From a virus: a stretch of 64,000 bases of DNA. Each line of letters starts with the position of its first letter. Position 1 is the first letter of the stretch. The position numbers and the translations under genes were made by a program. Below are positions 35,901 through 45,187 of this stretch, piece after piece. Under the pieces are notes generated by a model. That model saw only the letters and a program-made list of their open reading frames with translations, did no database searches and had not been told where the DNA came from. The stretch lies in the IMG/VR virus record IMGVR_UViG_3300017763_000006, positions 30,544 through 94,543 of that record; one strand, written 5' to 3'.

Positions 35901-38900
35901 ACGCAATCAATGTTAATAGTAAAGTCTTGTACCTTACCTCCAACGATGAAGTCAGATGCAGAATCAAATCCTTCTAACACGCTTCCATAAACACTCATAT
36001 TGTTTAAACCGCCGCTACCACGAGCATCTCTTAGAGAGGCGTATCTATTCTGACCATCTAAGAACAATGGCCTCATACTTACTCCTAACTGCTCGCATAT
36101 GTATGCGGCAACATTTGCCGATTTAATGTAGTGTTGATCAAGAGATGATTCGTCCTCAGAAGAAACCTCATTAGCTTCTCCTAATGGATTTTTACCATAT
36201 GTAATAACAAGCTTCTTGTTGCCCAAGGCCAGAAACTCTTTAAGTCTTAATATGTCACTTGAGCTAGGCATTTGGTCAGTGTTAGCTATCCAGCCCACAT
36301 CGTATGCGTTGCCAGACATTCTAAGATCATCTAATGAAACATTAACACTGGACATGTCTATATTCAAAGATGTCATTGAAGACTGTATTCCGCTATCTTT
36401 AAATCCAGACTTATATGTTTCTCTCTGGGTAAATCCTCCTATTTGAGCAACCTTAGACTCTCCATATTCATTTTTTGCTAAGATATTAAAATACAAATTA
36501 AGATTTATATCACCTTCAGAACTTAGTAATACATCAGTCCTTTCTGTTGCAGTACCGGCTATAAGGACAACAGAGGAGCCATTATTATCACTAAGTTTTT
36601 CTTCTACTACAAAATTTATTTCTGGCTCTACACTATAAAATTCTTCAAATGAATTTATACTAGAACTTAGCTTTGCTTGTAGTACAGCATCTTTGCCGTC
36701 GTATTCTGTAGGGTTAAACCAAGCACTATTAGACTGTACATTATTCAAATTGTAAACAAGAGAATCAAAGTTACCACTAGCTTCAGACCACATAAATGCT
36801 ATTCCAGAGTATGGGGCAACATTTTTGGTTGGGAAATTATACGTAGTTTCTCCAGCAATATTGTAGCCTATAATTCTCTCTCGTTCTTGAATAGACTCAG
36901 GAACTGGAGGTACAACAATAGTTTTAGTAAGCTGTTCGTAGGCTGCAAACATTGGAATAGGTTCACTATTCTCTCTGTTGTTAGAGTGGGGAGTTGGAAC
37001 AACAACTTCATCACAAGCAGTACAGTTCCAATCTTCTGTCTTGTGGGTTCCGTACAGCATTGCTAGATTATGCTGGTAATTAATCCACAATACGTTTCCC
37101 TTACAAGGTCTGTATTCGCATTGGTCCCAATATTTTGCTCTTAAATCTCCCTCTGTTATAATTGGTAGTTCACATCTAGAATGAAGGTCTCTGTAATTTT
37201 TCTTGGGTGTGATTCCTATTAAGCTAAACGAATCTGTTGGAGGCTTAGTAGTTTCAGTACATTGGTACAAATCAGAAGCAAAGTCATCGAAGAACCTAAT
37301 GTCTCCAACGCCAAAGCCTTTTAGCTTCAACCCCTTAAACTGCCCTATTGGACTCATAGTTTTTTCAGGGACAGTAGACTGTCTAATGTTATAATAAAGG
37401 TCTGTGCTTGGTTCTACTAAAGATTCTTCTGCGTCTCTAGCAGGATAGATACGCATCTTAATTTCTAATTTTTCCAATATATAATTTATAATGTTATTAG
37501 AATAATTATAAGCTCCACCGGCTTCGTAAATAGGATCATTGCCTACAAGAACTAGATTCCTATCTCCATAAGCGAGCCATTCCTTAATATTGTTTATTAC
37601 CTCGTCGCTCTGAAAAGATATCTCTGGGGTAATTATAAAAGCTAGCCCAGCATCTTGAGGTATACTAAGCTCCTCATTGTATACGGTTCGTCTGAAATCA
37701 TATCCCATTCCAGAAAACATACCAGACATAGAAGGTAAGAAATACTCAGCATCTTCTGGTTCAGCTAGGCTTTCATGCAAATTTCCAAAAGCATAGAACT
37801 CTACCACTTTACTATTGTGTGGATAGTAATCTCTACTCTCTAATAATCTAACGGCTCCAGCGTTAACATAATTTTGCCACTGCCAATTTTCACCACCGTA
37901 GTTAGTTTCCTGCGTGGATTTTTGATCATACCTGAACCAAGTTATAGTAGAATCTCTTTCTCCCATGCTGTCTGTAGGACAACCAATAGCCACCAAACTA
38001 CCATCCTCGTTGGTGTCTACGCTATATCCCATTCTAGATGTAGGTATATTATTATATAGTTGACTCCAACCTCCTCGTGTTGATTCTTCATCTCCTTGGG
38101 AATCGCTTGCTCCATGTAATTGAGAATATGTAATTTCTTTATTAAGCCTATATGGTTTAATTGAATAGTTCTCTATAAATCTAAACCTTAAAGACTCAGA
38201 GGATTTGTCCCAAAGTTCTTGTTTTAGATTTTTTGTAAAGATAGTATCAGTAGATTTTTCTTGCCATTCTTTATAAAGATTAAAAGCTTCTCCAAAAGTA
38301 GCATCTGAAACCTCTCTGGCATATTCAGTAGATAGGTAACTAATGTAAACATTTTGTATATAATTATCTAAAGTATTTTCATAATTATTATTGTACTGCC
38401 AAACCTGCACTGCGCTGTCTGCGTATGGAGACCCAATAACCAGTGTTTTTCCGTCGTCGCTAATCGCAACATCATGACCAAATCTATCTGAAAAATCATC
38501 GTTATAGGTAGTAGGCGAATCTATGTATTGTACTAACTCAAAATTATTTTCGTCTTTGTCTTTTTCAAATACAAATACTGCGCCGCCGCTAGGAGGTAAT
38601 AAATTAAATTCAGAATCATCATTGTTAAATTTGCCTAAATCTGACCCTAATAATCTAAACGCATTATTTTGATTGAGGGTAGGTATATCTGTCAAGTTCT
38701 TTAAGCACTTAACGCTTTGGGCTATCCAATCTTCGTCTATAGCGCTGGTAACTTGGACATAACCTTCTGCGGCTTCGCTTCCATAAATTGGAGCATTAAG
38801 AACGCCGTTGTCGTAAGTATATTGTTTGTAATAATCAATGAACTTATTTAAAGCTCCAGTTCTTAAACCGTTGTCATAATATCCAACAGCTTGAGTTCCT

Positions 38901-41900
38901 AATGATCTAGAATCATCTACGTATATGCCAAGCAAAGGTGGTAGCCCACTATGTATTACGTTCTCAGTTAATGGAAAAGTAGTTTGGAAGATGTCTACTA
39001 ATTCATTAAACATTAGATCGTCACGATCTTTATACTCTTGAGTTTCTACTCTATAAGAATAGTGTCTATGGACTTTGTGTTTAGTAATAAAGTTTGGTTG
39101 TGGATATTGGAAGTCTAAAGAACTTTCCTGATCAACATCTCCCCCAAGAACTGGCTCAAGTAGAATAATTTTAATATCAAAAACTACTGGTGGGTCGCAG
39201 AAATATCTAAATAGTATATCTCTATCTTGAAGCTCCTCAAGTATAGAAGACCAAGTTTTTCCCGGTGGATCAGATACAAGTTCGTTATTGAATATAATCA
39301 TGCCTATCGGGACAGGATAAGGTTCAACAGGAGAAAAACGTCTACTCCACATTGTACCCGGACCACCAGCTATAAGGACATCCTTATCTTCCCTAGACGC
39401 ACAGTCTAAAGAATGTCCAAGCTCTCTGCCTTCACCAAGGTTATACCACTGTTTTACTTCTGCTCTGAATGAATTATCTACTCCGGGGAAGGTCTTAAAA
39501 GTAGATGAATATGCATCTCTTCTAAATCCTGTGGGTAATACAAGTTGTTGTTGTAGAATAAATTTAGCCTTGTCGTCTTGATTTGTCCAATCTGCGCCAG
39601 ATGGTTCTGGATCTTTTTTATAGACGTAAATTTTACCAGAATTTTTTAGAACATAATTTGAGTCATCATCATTGTAAAAATCATTCGCCCCAAGCGTTAA
39701 GTCTTCTTGGGGATGACCAACCATTAACATATCTTTATGAGCAGTAAGTCCGTGTCCAAATCCTCCACTTGGAAGAATATTCTCAGCTGTTAGTTTTAAT
39801 CCAGAGTAGGCTACCTCTGGAACAGTTTCTCCGGGCTGAAGACTACTAGTGCCATATTCCCATTCTGACATTTCTCTAGGAACTTCAAGTATTTCTGCAT
39901 CACCAGTTTCTCCAATTACCAAAACGCTATAAGGAGCCTTTGGTATTAAGTTGGTGAATTTTCTTATTCCATAATAATGATTTTTGTATGTTTCTGTCAA
40001 AGAACCAAAAGCGGGAACGCTACTGTTAGTGTAAGTCGTAAACGATCTAATTACTCCACCGTCCACGCACTCTGGAGAGTACCAAGTTACGTCGTGAGTT
40101 TCTAAAGGTTGTTCCGTACACTTCAAGAATGCAGAGCTTTCGCAACCACCATAGCACACAGTGTTAACTCCCCGTATTTCATCAAGAGAAGAAACTGAAG
40201 TATATTTTTCGTCATTAGGACTTATGGGTAATCCATAATTAGTTCCATTCCAAGAATAAGACTCTAAATATGTGCCAACTTGACCTAATGGTTTTTTGTT
40301 GTATGTATTCATTCCGAAGTTAGCAAACAAAGTATCTTCTATTGGCCTACCAAGAGAAAGGAGTGGTAAGCTAGCGTCACTGTTGAAGGTTACGAATTCT
40401 GGACCCCTAGTTATCATTCCCATGCTACCCTGAACAGAATCAATTAAATTTTCAAAAATGACATCTTCACAATAAGCAAAAGTACTAATAGACGAGGACT
40501 TAGTGTCACCAGAAAAATCGTAAACATTTAGAGAAAGTGTGCTACTAATATTTACAGCGTCAGGAGCAAAAGAGTCTACCACCAAATCTACGCTGGCGTT
40601 AGTATATTCAGGGCTACACCTAACATATAACGGGAATTTGTCTGGAGCAGAACCAAACATGTCTCCAAAGTTTTCTTCACCGCCAGTTCCGATAGAGCCA
40701 ATTTGAATAGTATACAAATTAAGATCTGACGACTCAGAGTAACAACCGCTGGTGAATATTGGCATCTTGCCACTATCTTCTATAAACGCAGCTCCACTAG
40801 CCCAAAGCCACATTGTATCTTCTTCAATACCGTAAGCATCAGTATAGAGATCAATAGTTTCTTCTCTGTAAGCTTCTCCAGAAGCGTATATCCAAAGTTC
40901 ATCACTTATTTTTTCTTCTTCAAGTAGAGCTTCTTTCAAAGAAACGTCTAAAGAATGTATTTTAATTTCTGACCAACTGTAGGTTCCAGAAGGATAAACT
41001 AAATCATATTGAACAAACATTTGATCAACGTCTCTAGCAAAATAACGCTCTGATAATTCTTGATCTAAAACATCTCTATTGAAATACGACCAAGGTTCAG
41101 ATTCACTATCCTTAATGTCAGATATTGTTAATTCTGTAGTAATTTTATTCCAGCAATCTTCTGGATTTAAATAATGAGACTGTCTATTTACCAAACCATA
41201 GTTTTCAGTTGGGAACAGCTCGCTTTCTTTTGAAGGAGCATACAGGCTAACAATAAGTTTAGCTCCTTTATTGCCATCGGGCCAAAGTATGTCGCTGTCG
41301 CAATCGTGTTGAACAACTGTATTTATTCTAAAAGCATCGCCGTCAACAACATAGCCTCTAGGAAATCTCTTAGACAATCTTGGTGGAGCTGAGAAATAAC
41401 GATTTTCTAAACCGCCAAGGTGAAATCTCAGCATGTCATTTTCTACCTGAGAATGATAAGCCAATCCAGACGCATGAGCTAAAGAGGTTGGTAGATTAAG
41501 ATCTATTATATCTTGATATTCTAATCCGTTATTATAGAACTTATGATATATATAATCTCTTCCTACTCGTAACTTCATAACATCAAAGTCTAAATTGAAA
41601 TCACAATACTTAAATGCTCCTAACTGCCAAGAGTCCGTATCTTCATCTACAAATCGCCACAAAGGATTATTGTCTGATTCGTTAAAACCAAAAGATAATG
41701 AATGACCAGCAAAGAACGAATCTACTGAATCCACTTGGTAAGAAACATTCTCGCTTGAACCAATAATTCCTCTACCAACACTAAGATCATCTGAGCTTAA
41801 CGATCCCTCTATGCCGCCAGACCAAGGCGTGTGAGAAAGACCAATCTCGCTAACAAAGGCGTTGAATCCGACACCACTGCCACTAGAGTAGCCCAATGTT

Positions 41901-44900
41901 AAGTCACTGTTACCACTATGCAGAACAAATGGACTAGACTCACCTCTGAGCTTTTGCCAATCTAAAGGATTTGAAGTGTTGCCTCTTTCACTGTAGGTAT
42001 ACAGGCGCATCTTATTGTCGCCGTTTGCATTATAAGTAACCAGAGCAGACATTGGGAACATATAATTTCTATAATCATAAGCATCTTTGATGGAAATAAT
42101 TTGACCAGCGTTATCTCTTGCGCTAGCGGTTAGATGACCATCATCGTAATGCAGAGCATATTCTAAGTCTTGACCATTATCCCACTTGGAGGCTAACACG
42201 CCAGTTGCCCACAGGTTATAGCCCACGCCACTAACAGTGACATCTGGAGAAAATCTTGTATACAGAGAGAATCCACTGGCGGTAGGGACGTTGCCAAAAT
42301 TAATATAACCATCAACACCAGAAACTCTTACAGCTTTATCAAAAGAGTCTATAATCTGACCTTCAATTTCACTACCACCATATGTCCAATCTATAGATTT
42401 GTAAGAAGTGTTATGCTGAGAAGAGAATAAAGAATCGCTCTGGAATCTCATTCCCCTGTTTTCTATTATGCTGCTTTCTAAGTTAGAATTAAACACACCA
42501 GAATATTGAGTAGCACCAATAGAAGAATATACAGCGTCATTATCTATGTTATGAAAATCATAATAGCCAAGCAAGAAAGGCTGATTAAACTGAGGATTCT
42601 CAAAGGAGAAATCAAACTCTGTAGCATCAAAAGGACCGCCAAAAACGCTACCACTTGATCCACGCCATCTACGTGAATAATTAGTTTTTAAGGTATCTTC
42701 ATATACTTGATATGCATGTGGTATATTATCTATCTGTGAAAGATATGTACTATCTGTAAATAGTTTATTAGCATAATGATCTTGGGATAAGTAGAATTTT
42801 TCTGGATGTATACGTGTGTCCGTATTCCACAATTTCTTTGTTTCATACCCAAGCGTAAACATCTGCAACGACGAGGCGGGCTTGTACTTAATAACTAAAT
42901 CTGCTCCTTGGAATGAAGCGCCACTAGGAATTGGATATATATCTACATACAAAGACTCAAAGAATTTGCTGTTTGTAAATTTTTGAGGTTGACCCAGTTC
43001 TGGAATTTTGTCATAAATACTAAGAGGTATTGTATACTGTTTAAATTCTGTGCTGTCAACTACAACTGTATTGTCAATAATATAATGATCACCAGCTGGA
43101 CTATCAGTAATATCTTGATCATAGTAAGCAAACTTGTCTGATATAGTTTCAGAAGACAATCCTAATTCGTCGATGTTTAAGAAGCCAGAGACATTTGGTA
43201 TACTCCCAGTTTTACCATTTGTGTTTTGTAGAAATCCTCCAACCTGATCCGTCTGTACTAAAACTTTATCATCACTATATCCAACTACGTCGATAGGAAA
43301 ATCTGGTGTATTTGGCGCTTTTCGTGCTACAATAGAAAGATAAATCTCTTCCACTTCAAATGCGCTGTCGTCGCTGTAGATTAATTCGTAATCTGCTTTG
43401 CTCCAAGAATTATTACCAAAGTTAAAATCTCCACCAACTGGTTCTAATACAGAAACTGGTGTCTTGTGTTCAAATAACAGTTGCAGCTTCCCAGAGTCCT
43501 GTACTGGCTGAGTTTCGTGTAGCGTTACATGTCCCTCTATAAAATAGTTATTTAATCTTTCACTAAGTTCTCTAACAGACCTTGAGTCTTTGTTGTTACT
43601 GTAATATATGTTGCCGTCAATGTCTGGAGAAGTTTTCCAAATATTCGTAGTATTAGTTGGATATATATTATTACTATAATCTGTAGAAAGAACTCTAGTT
43701 GGTCTTAATGTTCTTTCTAATAATGTTCCTGTTTTAACTGTCTCTAAATGTAAAGGAAGTTTTCCGTCTGATATAATGCCACTTCCAAGACCTCTATTAT
43801 CAATTTCTATTGCAGATATTCTCAATCCATTTGTTGGTCTAATTCTATAGTCATTGGATTGTGTTGATATAGGCGCTCCATCAATTGATAAGTAATCATT
43901 TGGACCGGCTGGAACAAATCTACTATCAAGATTACAATGATGTTCAAATCCTTTATTAAAATCATCTTCACTAAAAGGCGTATATTTACAGTAACCCTTA
44001 ATGTCTAAACTTAAAGTGTACCCAGAGTCTTCTCCTAAAACGGGATATTCTGGATGGTAAGTGTCTAGCCTAGCCAAGTTTTGCTCTGGCTCACTAACAT
44101 ATGTAACATAATGAAAATGATTTTGTTTTTCATAATCTTGCTGTCCAGTAATTTTAAAATCTTTATATTTTGCAATAAGATTTCCAGAAGGATCTTCTAG
44201 TCTAATATTAGATATATCATAAGTAGGGGGTATATCTGTTTCATGATTAGTAATAGGAGCGGCAGCTCTCATAAAAAAGAAACTGTCTAATGGCGTAATT
44301 TGAGGTGGGCTAACTTCACACTTGTACGTGAACTCTCCCTCTGAGTATATAGAAGAAGGAGTTATATAAGAAAAAAGATCGTCACTTACTATATATCCTT
44401 CTGAATTATTTTGTACAATATTTCCTACGTGTGTTCCTTCATCAATACTTCTGTATACTCCAGAGCTATCTTCTCTTTCCGTGACAAATGATACTCCGTT
44501 CTTTTCTGTTATAATATCTTTTATTGGATATAGTTTGTCTGTAGCTATGAAATTATCTATATCTAATATCTTATCAAAGTGACCATGAAGTTTTTCAAAG
44601 TACTTGCTTTTTATTTTTCCATTTACTGAAATTTTTACAGAGAAGTTACTAATAGGCTTGTTAGCTCTAGATGTAAATTCTATATTTTTTGAATGATCTT
44701 TTCTATCTGTTCTGAGATTCCACTCAACCATCGGACCTTTAGAATAGACCTTTGTAGAGTTATTTGCATTTAAAGGTACATACAAACTTTCTGGTATGGC
44801 AGATACTCCATAATCAATATAGTTTTGAGATTCAATATCAAATAATATATCAGATATATTTGTTATGGCTCTTTTTATCTGAAGCGGTGTAGACTTTAAT

Positions 44901-45169
44901 TTAAGAGAGTTTTTAATCTTGATTGTTTTAGCTAAAAATTGAGGTTTAGGATCTAACCCTCTGTTTGTACTTTCAGAAGAACCAAACGTTGATCCAAATA
45001 CTTCTTCAACAAAACCACCGTAGACAACTGCTAGTTTTGATCTCAGTTTAGCGACACCTTTTAGTCTCCCCTTAATGGAAGCTCTTTTTGTAGCGTCAAC
45101 ACGCATAGAGAAAGGCTGTCTTATCTTAGCCCTAATATCTCCATGATTATCTTTACAAGAATGCGTCAT
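32942..45169 (-). CDS. Giant 4,075-residue tail protein with FG-GAP propeller repeats
   Basis: Residues ~1-940 are beta-rich with no clear family. About 950-1,117 (VDGYINFGNVPTASGFSL to FVSEIGLSHTPW) looks like a LamG/concanavalin-type jelly-roll. About 1,380-1,480 has short repeats such as IDLYTDAYG, MWLWASG and MPIFTSG, and a similar stretch returns at ~3,990-4,030. Seven FG-GAP-type repeats are visible at ~1804 (GFGHGL), 1917 (ELGHSL), 2230 (FGHDVAISDDG), 2380 (MGYSVDTNEDG), 3598 (FGYKVTIYDDKIYVGAP), 3725 (FGYDIAIDSD) and 3838 (FGSNISL), mostly ending in a GavyvFe-type strand. A DDSRS (DxSxS) segment lies at 2085-2089, between repeats 2 and 3. Two paralogous alpha/beta domains lie near 2,430-2,590 and 2,925-3,075. 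It is a virion surface or tail-fibre candidate, perhaps adhesive. Confidence 0.75.
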   Translation of the reverse strand: MTHSCKDNHGDIRAKIRQPFSMRVDATKRASIKGRLKGVAKLRSKLAVVYGGFVEEVFGSTFGSSESTNRGLDPKPQFLAKTIKIKNSLKLKSTPLQIKRAITNISDILFDIESQNYIDYGVSAIPESLYVPLNANNSTKVYSKGPMVEWNLRTDRKDHSKNIEFTSRANKPISNFSVKISVNGKIKSKYFEKLHGHFDKILDIDNFIATDKLYPIKDIITEKNGVSFVTEREDSSGVYRSIDEGTHVGNIVQNNSEGYIVSDDLFSYITPSSIYSEGEFTYKCEVSPPQITPLDSFFFMRAAAPITNHETDIPPTYDISNIRLEDPSGNLIAKYKDFKITGQQDYEKQNHFHYVTYVSEPEQNLARLDTYHPEYPVLGEDSGYTLSLDIKGYCKYTPFSEDDFNKGFEHHCNLDSRFVPAGPNDYLSIDGAPISTQSNDYRIRPTNGLRISAIEIDNRGLGSGIISDGKLPLHLETVKTGTLLERTLRPTRVLSTDYSNNIYPTNTTNIWKTSPDIDGNIYYSNNKDSRSVRELSERLNNYFIEGHVTLHETQPVQDSGKLQLLFEHKTPVSVLEPVGGDFNFGNNSWSKADYELIYSDDSAFEVEEIYLSIVARKAPNTPDFPIDVVGYSDDKVLVQTDQVGGFLQNTNGKTGSIPNVSGFLNIDELGLSSETISDKFAYYDQDITDSPAGDHYIIDNTVVVDSTEFKQYTIPLSIYDKIPELGQPQKFTNSKFFESLYVDIYPIPSGASFQGADLVIKYKPASSLQMFTLGYETKKLWNTDTRIHPEKFYLSQDHYANKLFTDSTYLSQIDNIPHAYQVYEDTLKTNYSRRWRGSSGSVFGGPFDATEFDFSFENPQFNQPFLLGYYDFHNIDNDAVYSSIGATQYSGVFNSNLESSIIENRGMRFQSDSLFSSQHNTSYKSIDWTYGGSEIEGQIIDSFDKAVRVSGVDGYINFGNVPTASGFSLYTRFSPDVTVSGVGYNLWATGVLASKWDNGQDLEYALHYDDGHLTASARDNAGQIISIKDAYDYRNYMFPMSALVTYNANGDNKMRLYTYSERGNTSNPLDWQKLRGESSPFVLHSGNSDLTLGYSSGSGVGFNAFVSEIGLSHTPWSGGIEGSLSSDDLSVGRGIIGSSENVSYQVDSVDSFFAGHSLSFGFNESDNNPLWRFVDEDTDSWQLGAFKYCDFNLDFDVMKLRVGRDYIYHKFYNNGLEYQDIIDLNLPTSLAHASGLAYHSQVENDMLRFHLGGLENRYFSAPPRLSKRFPRGYVVDGDAFRINTVVQHDCDSDILWPDGNKGAKLIVSLYAPSKESELFPTENYGLVNRQSHYLNPEDCWNKITTELTISDIKDSESEPWSYFNRDVLDQELSERYFARDVDQMFVQYDLVYPSGTYSWSEIKIHSLDVSLKEALLEEEKISDELWIYASGEAYREETIDLYTDAYGIEEDTMWLWASGAAFIEDSGKMPIFTSGCYSESSDLNLYTIQIGSIGTGGEENFGDMFGSAPDKFPLYVRCSPEYTNASVDLVVDSFAPDAVNISSTLSLNVYDFSGDTKSSSISTFAYCEDVIFENLIDSVQGSMGMITRGPEFVTFNSDASLPLLSLGRPIEDTLFANFGMNTYNKKPLGQVGTYLESYSWNGTNYGLPISPNDEKYTSVSSLDEIRGVNTVCYGGCESSAFLKCTEQPLETHDVTWYSPECVDGGVIRSFTTYTNSSVPAFGSLTETYKNHYYGIRKFTNLIPKAPYSVLVIGETGDAEILEVPREMSEWEYGTSSLQPGETVPEVAYSGLKLTAENILPSGGFGHGLTAHKDMLMVGHPQEDLTLGANDFYNDDDSNYVLKNSGKIYVYKKDPEPSGADWTNQDDKAKFILQQQLVLPTGFRRDAYSSTFKTFPGVDNSFRAEVKQWYNLGEGRELGHSLDCASREDKDVLIAGGPGTMWSRRFSPVEPYPVPIGMIIFNNELVSDPPGKTWSSILEELQDRDILFRYFCDPPVVFDIKIILLEPVLGGDVDQESSLDFQYPQPNFITKHKVHRHYSYRVETQEYKDRDDLMFNELVDIFQTTFPLTENVIHSGLPPLLGIYVDDSRSLGTQAVGYYDNGLRTGALNKFIDYYKQYTYDNGVLNAPIYGSEAAEGYVQVTSAIDEDWIAQSVKCLKNLTDIPTLNQNNAFRLLGSDLGKFNNDDSEFNLLPPSGGAVFVFEKDKDENNFELVQYIDSPTTYNDDFSDRFGHDVAISDDGKTLVIGSPYADSAVQVWQYNNNYENTLDNYIQNVYISYLSTEYAREVSDATFGEAFNLYKEWQEKSTDTIFTKNLKQELWDKSSESLRFRFIENYSIKPYRLNKEITYSQLHGASDSQGDEESTRGGWSQLYNNIPTSRMGYSVDTNEDGSLVAIGCPTDSMGERDSTITWFRYDQKSTQETNYGGENWQWQNYVNAGAVRLLESRDYYPHNSKVVEFYAFGNLHESLAEPEDAEYFLPSMSGMFSGMGYDFRRTVYNEELSIPQDAGLAFIITPEISFQSDEVINNIKEWLAYGDRNLVLVGNDPIYEAGGAYNYSNNIINYILEKLEIKMRIYPARDAEESLVEPSTDLYYNIRQSTVPEKTMSPIGQFKGLKLKGFGVGDIRFFDDFASDLYQCTETTKPPTDSFSLIGITPKKNYRDLHSRCELPIITEGDLRAKYWDQCEYRPCKGNVLWINYQHNLAMLYGTHKTEDWNCTACDEVVVPTPHSNNRENSEPIPMFAAYEQLTKTIVVPPVPESIQERERIIGYNIAGETTYNFPTKNVAPYSGIAFMWSEASGNFDSLVYNLNNVQSNSAWFNPTEYDGKDAVLQAKLSSSINSFEEFYSVEPEINFVVEEKLSDNNGSSVVLIAGTATERTDVLLSSEGDINLNLYFNILAKNEYGESKVAQIGGFTQRETYKSGFKDSGIQSSMTSLNIDMSSVNVSLDDLRMSGNAYDVGWIANTDQMPSSSDILRLKEFLALGNKKLVITYGKNPLGEANEVSSEDESSLDQHYIKSANVAAYICEQLGVSMRPLFLDGQNRYASLRDARGSGGLNNMSVYGSVLEGFDSASDFIVGGKVQDFTINIDCVVIGGQRYCTGYFHDIIPIKLNGATKLAAFKKSIQDTRSASNIEPQLRTGITKVSFSVPEKEEHHDDFNLFRLYFSAHNDTALESEPFDIYISNCSRNVSLENQDSGGSYTIEDYGDDGSFSETTISLGATISLSPSVPTKTVDIQVPTDVEQIELFVHRNQTYRKADIGSEQDLSNNRTIKLFAVSGVRIPVNQKYIETKTPITEKYFVTVPGSPEYSYQQDYLREISHPSQQYCEQASPGSEICAEEPILGYGAGAGDIEDGPVVIAQEVYHQAGYFVGRNKSRVTIISDPSIIQGPTIKAEGSDSANRDLAFFLSSLYPHTNFPSPEAGRQYPDFYKIISPERSSPSRLINAYPDNDGLNYRFGGYESNSLSATSYSDTEGKKQILPTPPQDFVRQPFDSMLPIDEVVDIGKFRKLPPPLQSSTVDAMRKAGQYEAIDQLYEDWYVNNFEVVQAHYSSKSKFHDTVDGVVYKDAGYQERIPPLMRATGKDHLDFNFFGSGYPGDLFGYKVTIYDDKIYVGAPFTPYNTTNITKWDDVVSNSLNGPTYGTEVGFNGGAGAVYILEKDTSKSNGAGSTSLEITTGLPWDCVQKIRPEQLSVGFSGINPEQASGIYGNHNYTNEFLQLNSYKSDMFGYDIAIDSDILAISAPNHSFDIFFEHTPSEFIRKEFNNQFDISTVIPHDLGFASERVDFISSGVSILNHGSVFTYENRIADWGTKEQTWDEIHKISTLGSGTRIQNSQENIMFGSNISLSRAKRNDGDYILGISAPVEKISGNDKAGSVFAYDGMLRKLRPSFPHPDTYISGRVYGDGDLEIESTVFNISNGITPNKQFFQRGRVVANAEGEIFIEVSGQDKLDKGYVTHRPYIKAVRGSYLFGRPIENDMNLFTDAYRLPESGSLPLLSLGPERDSVYNKADLYCYSAVQDSGIINLYASGVPSDYYGSYQTVVDQHSENDVDKLNDINLHSTMSLVARGGPKRASKRR

Positions 45170-45187
45170 AAATCCTTTATCCTTTGT

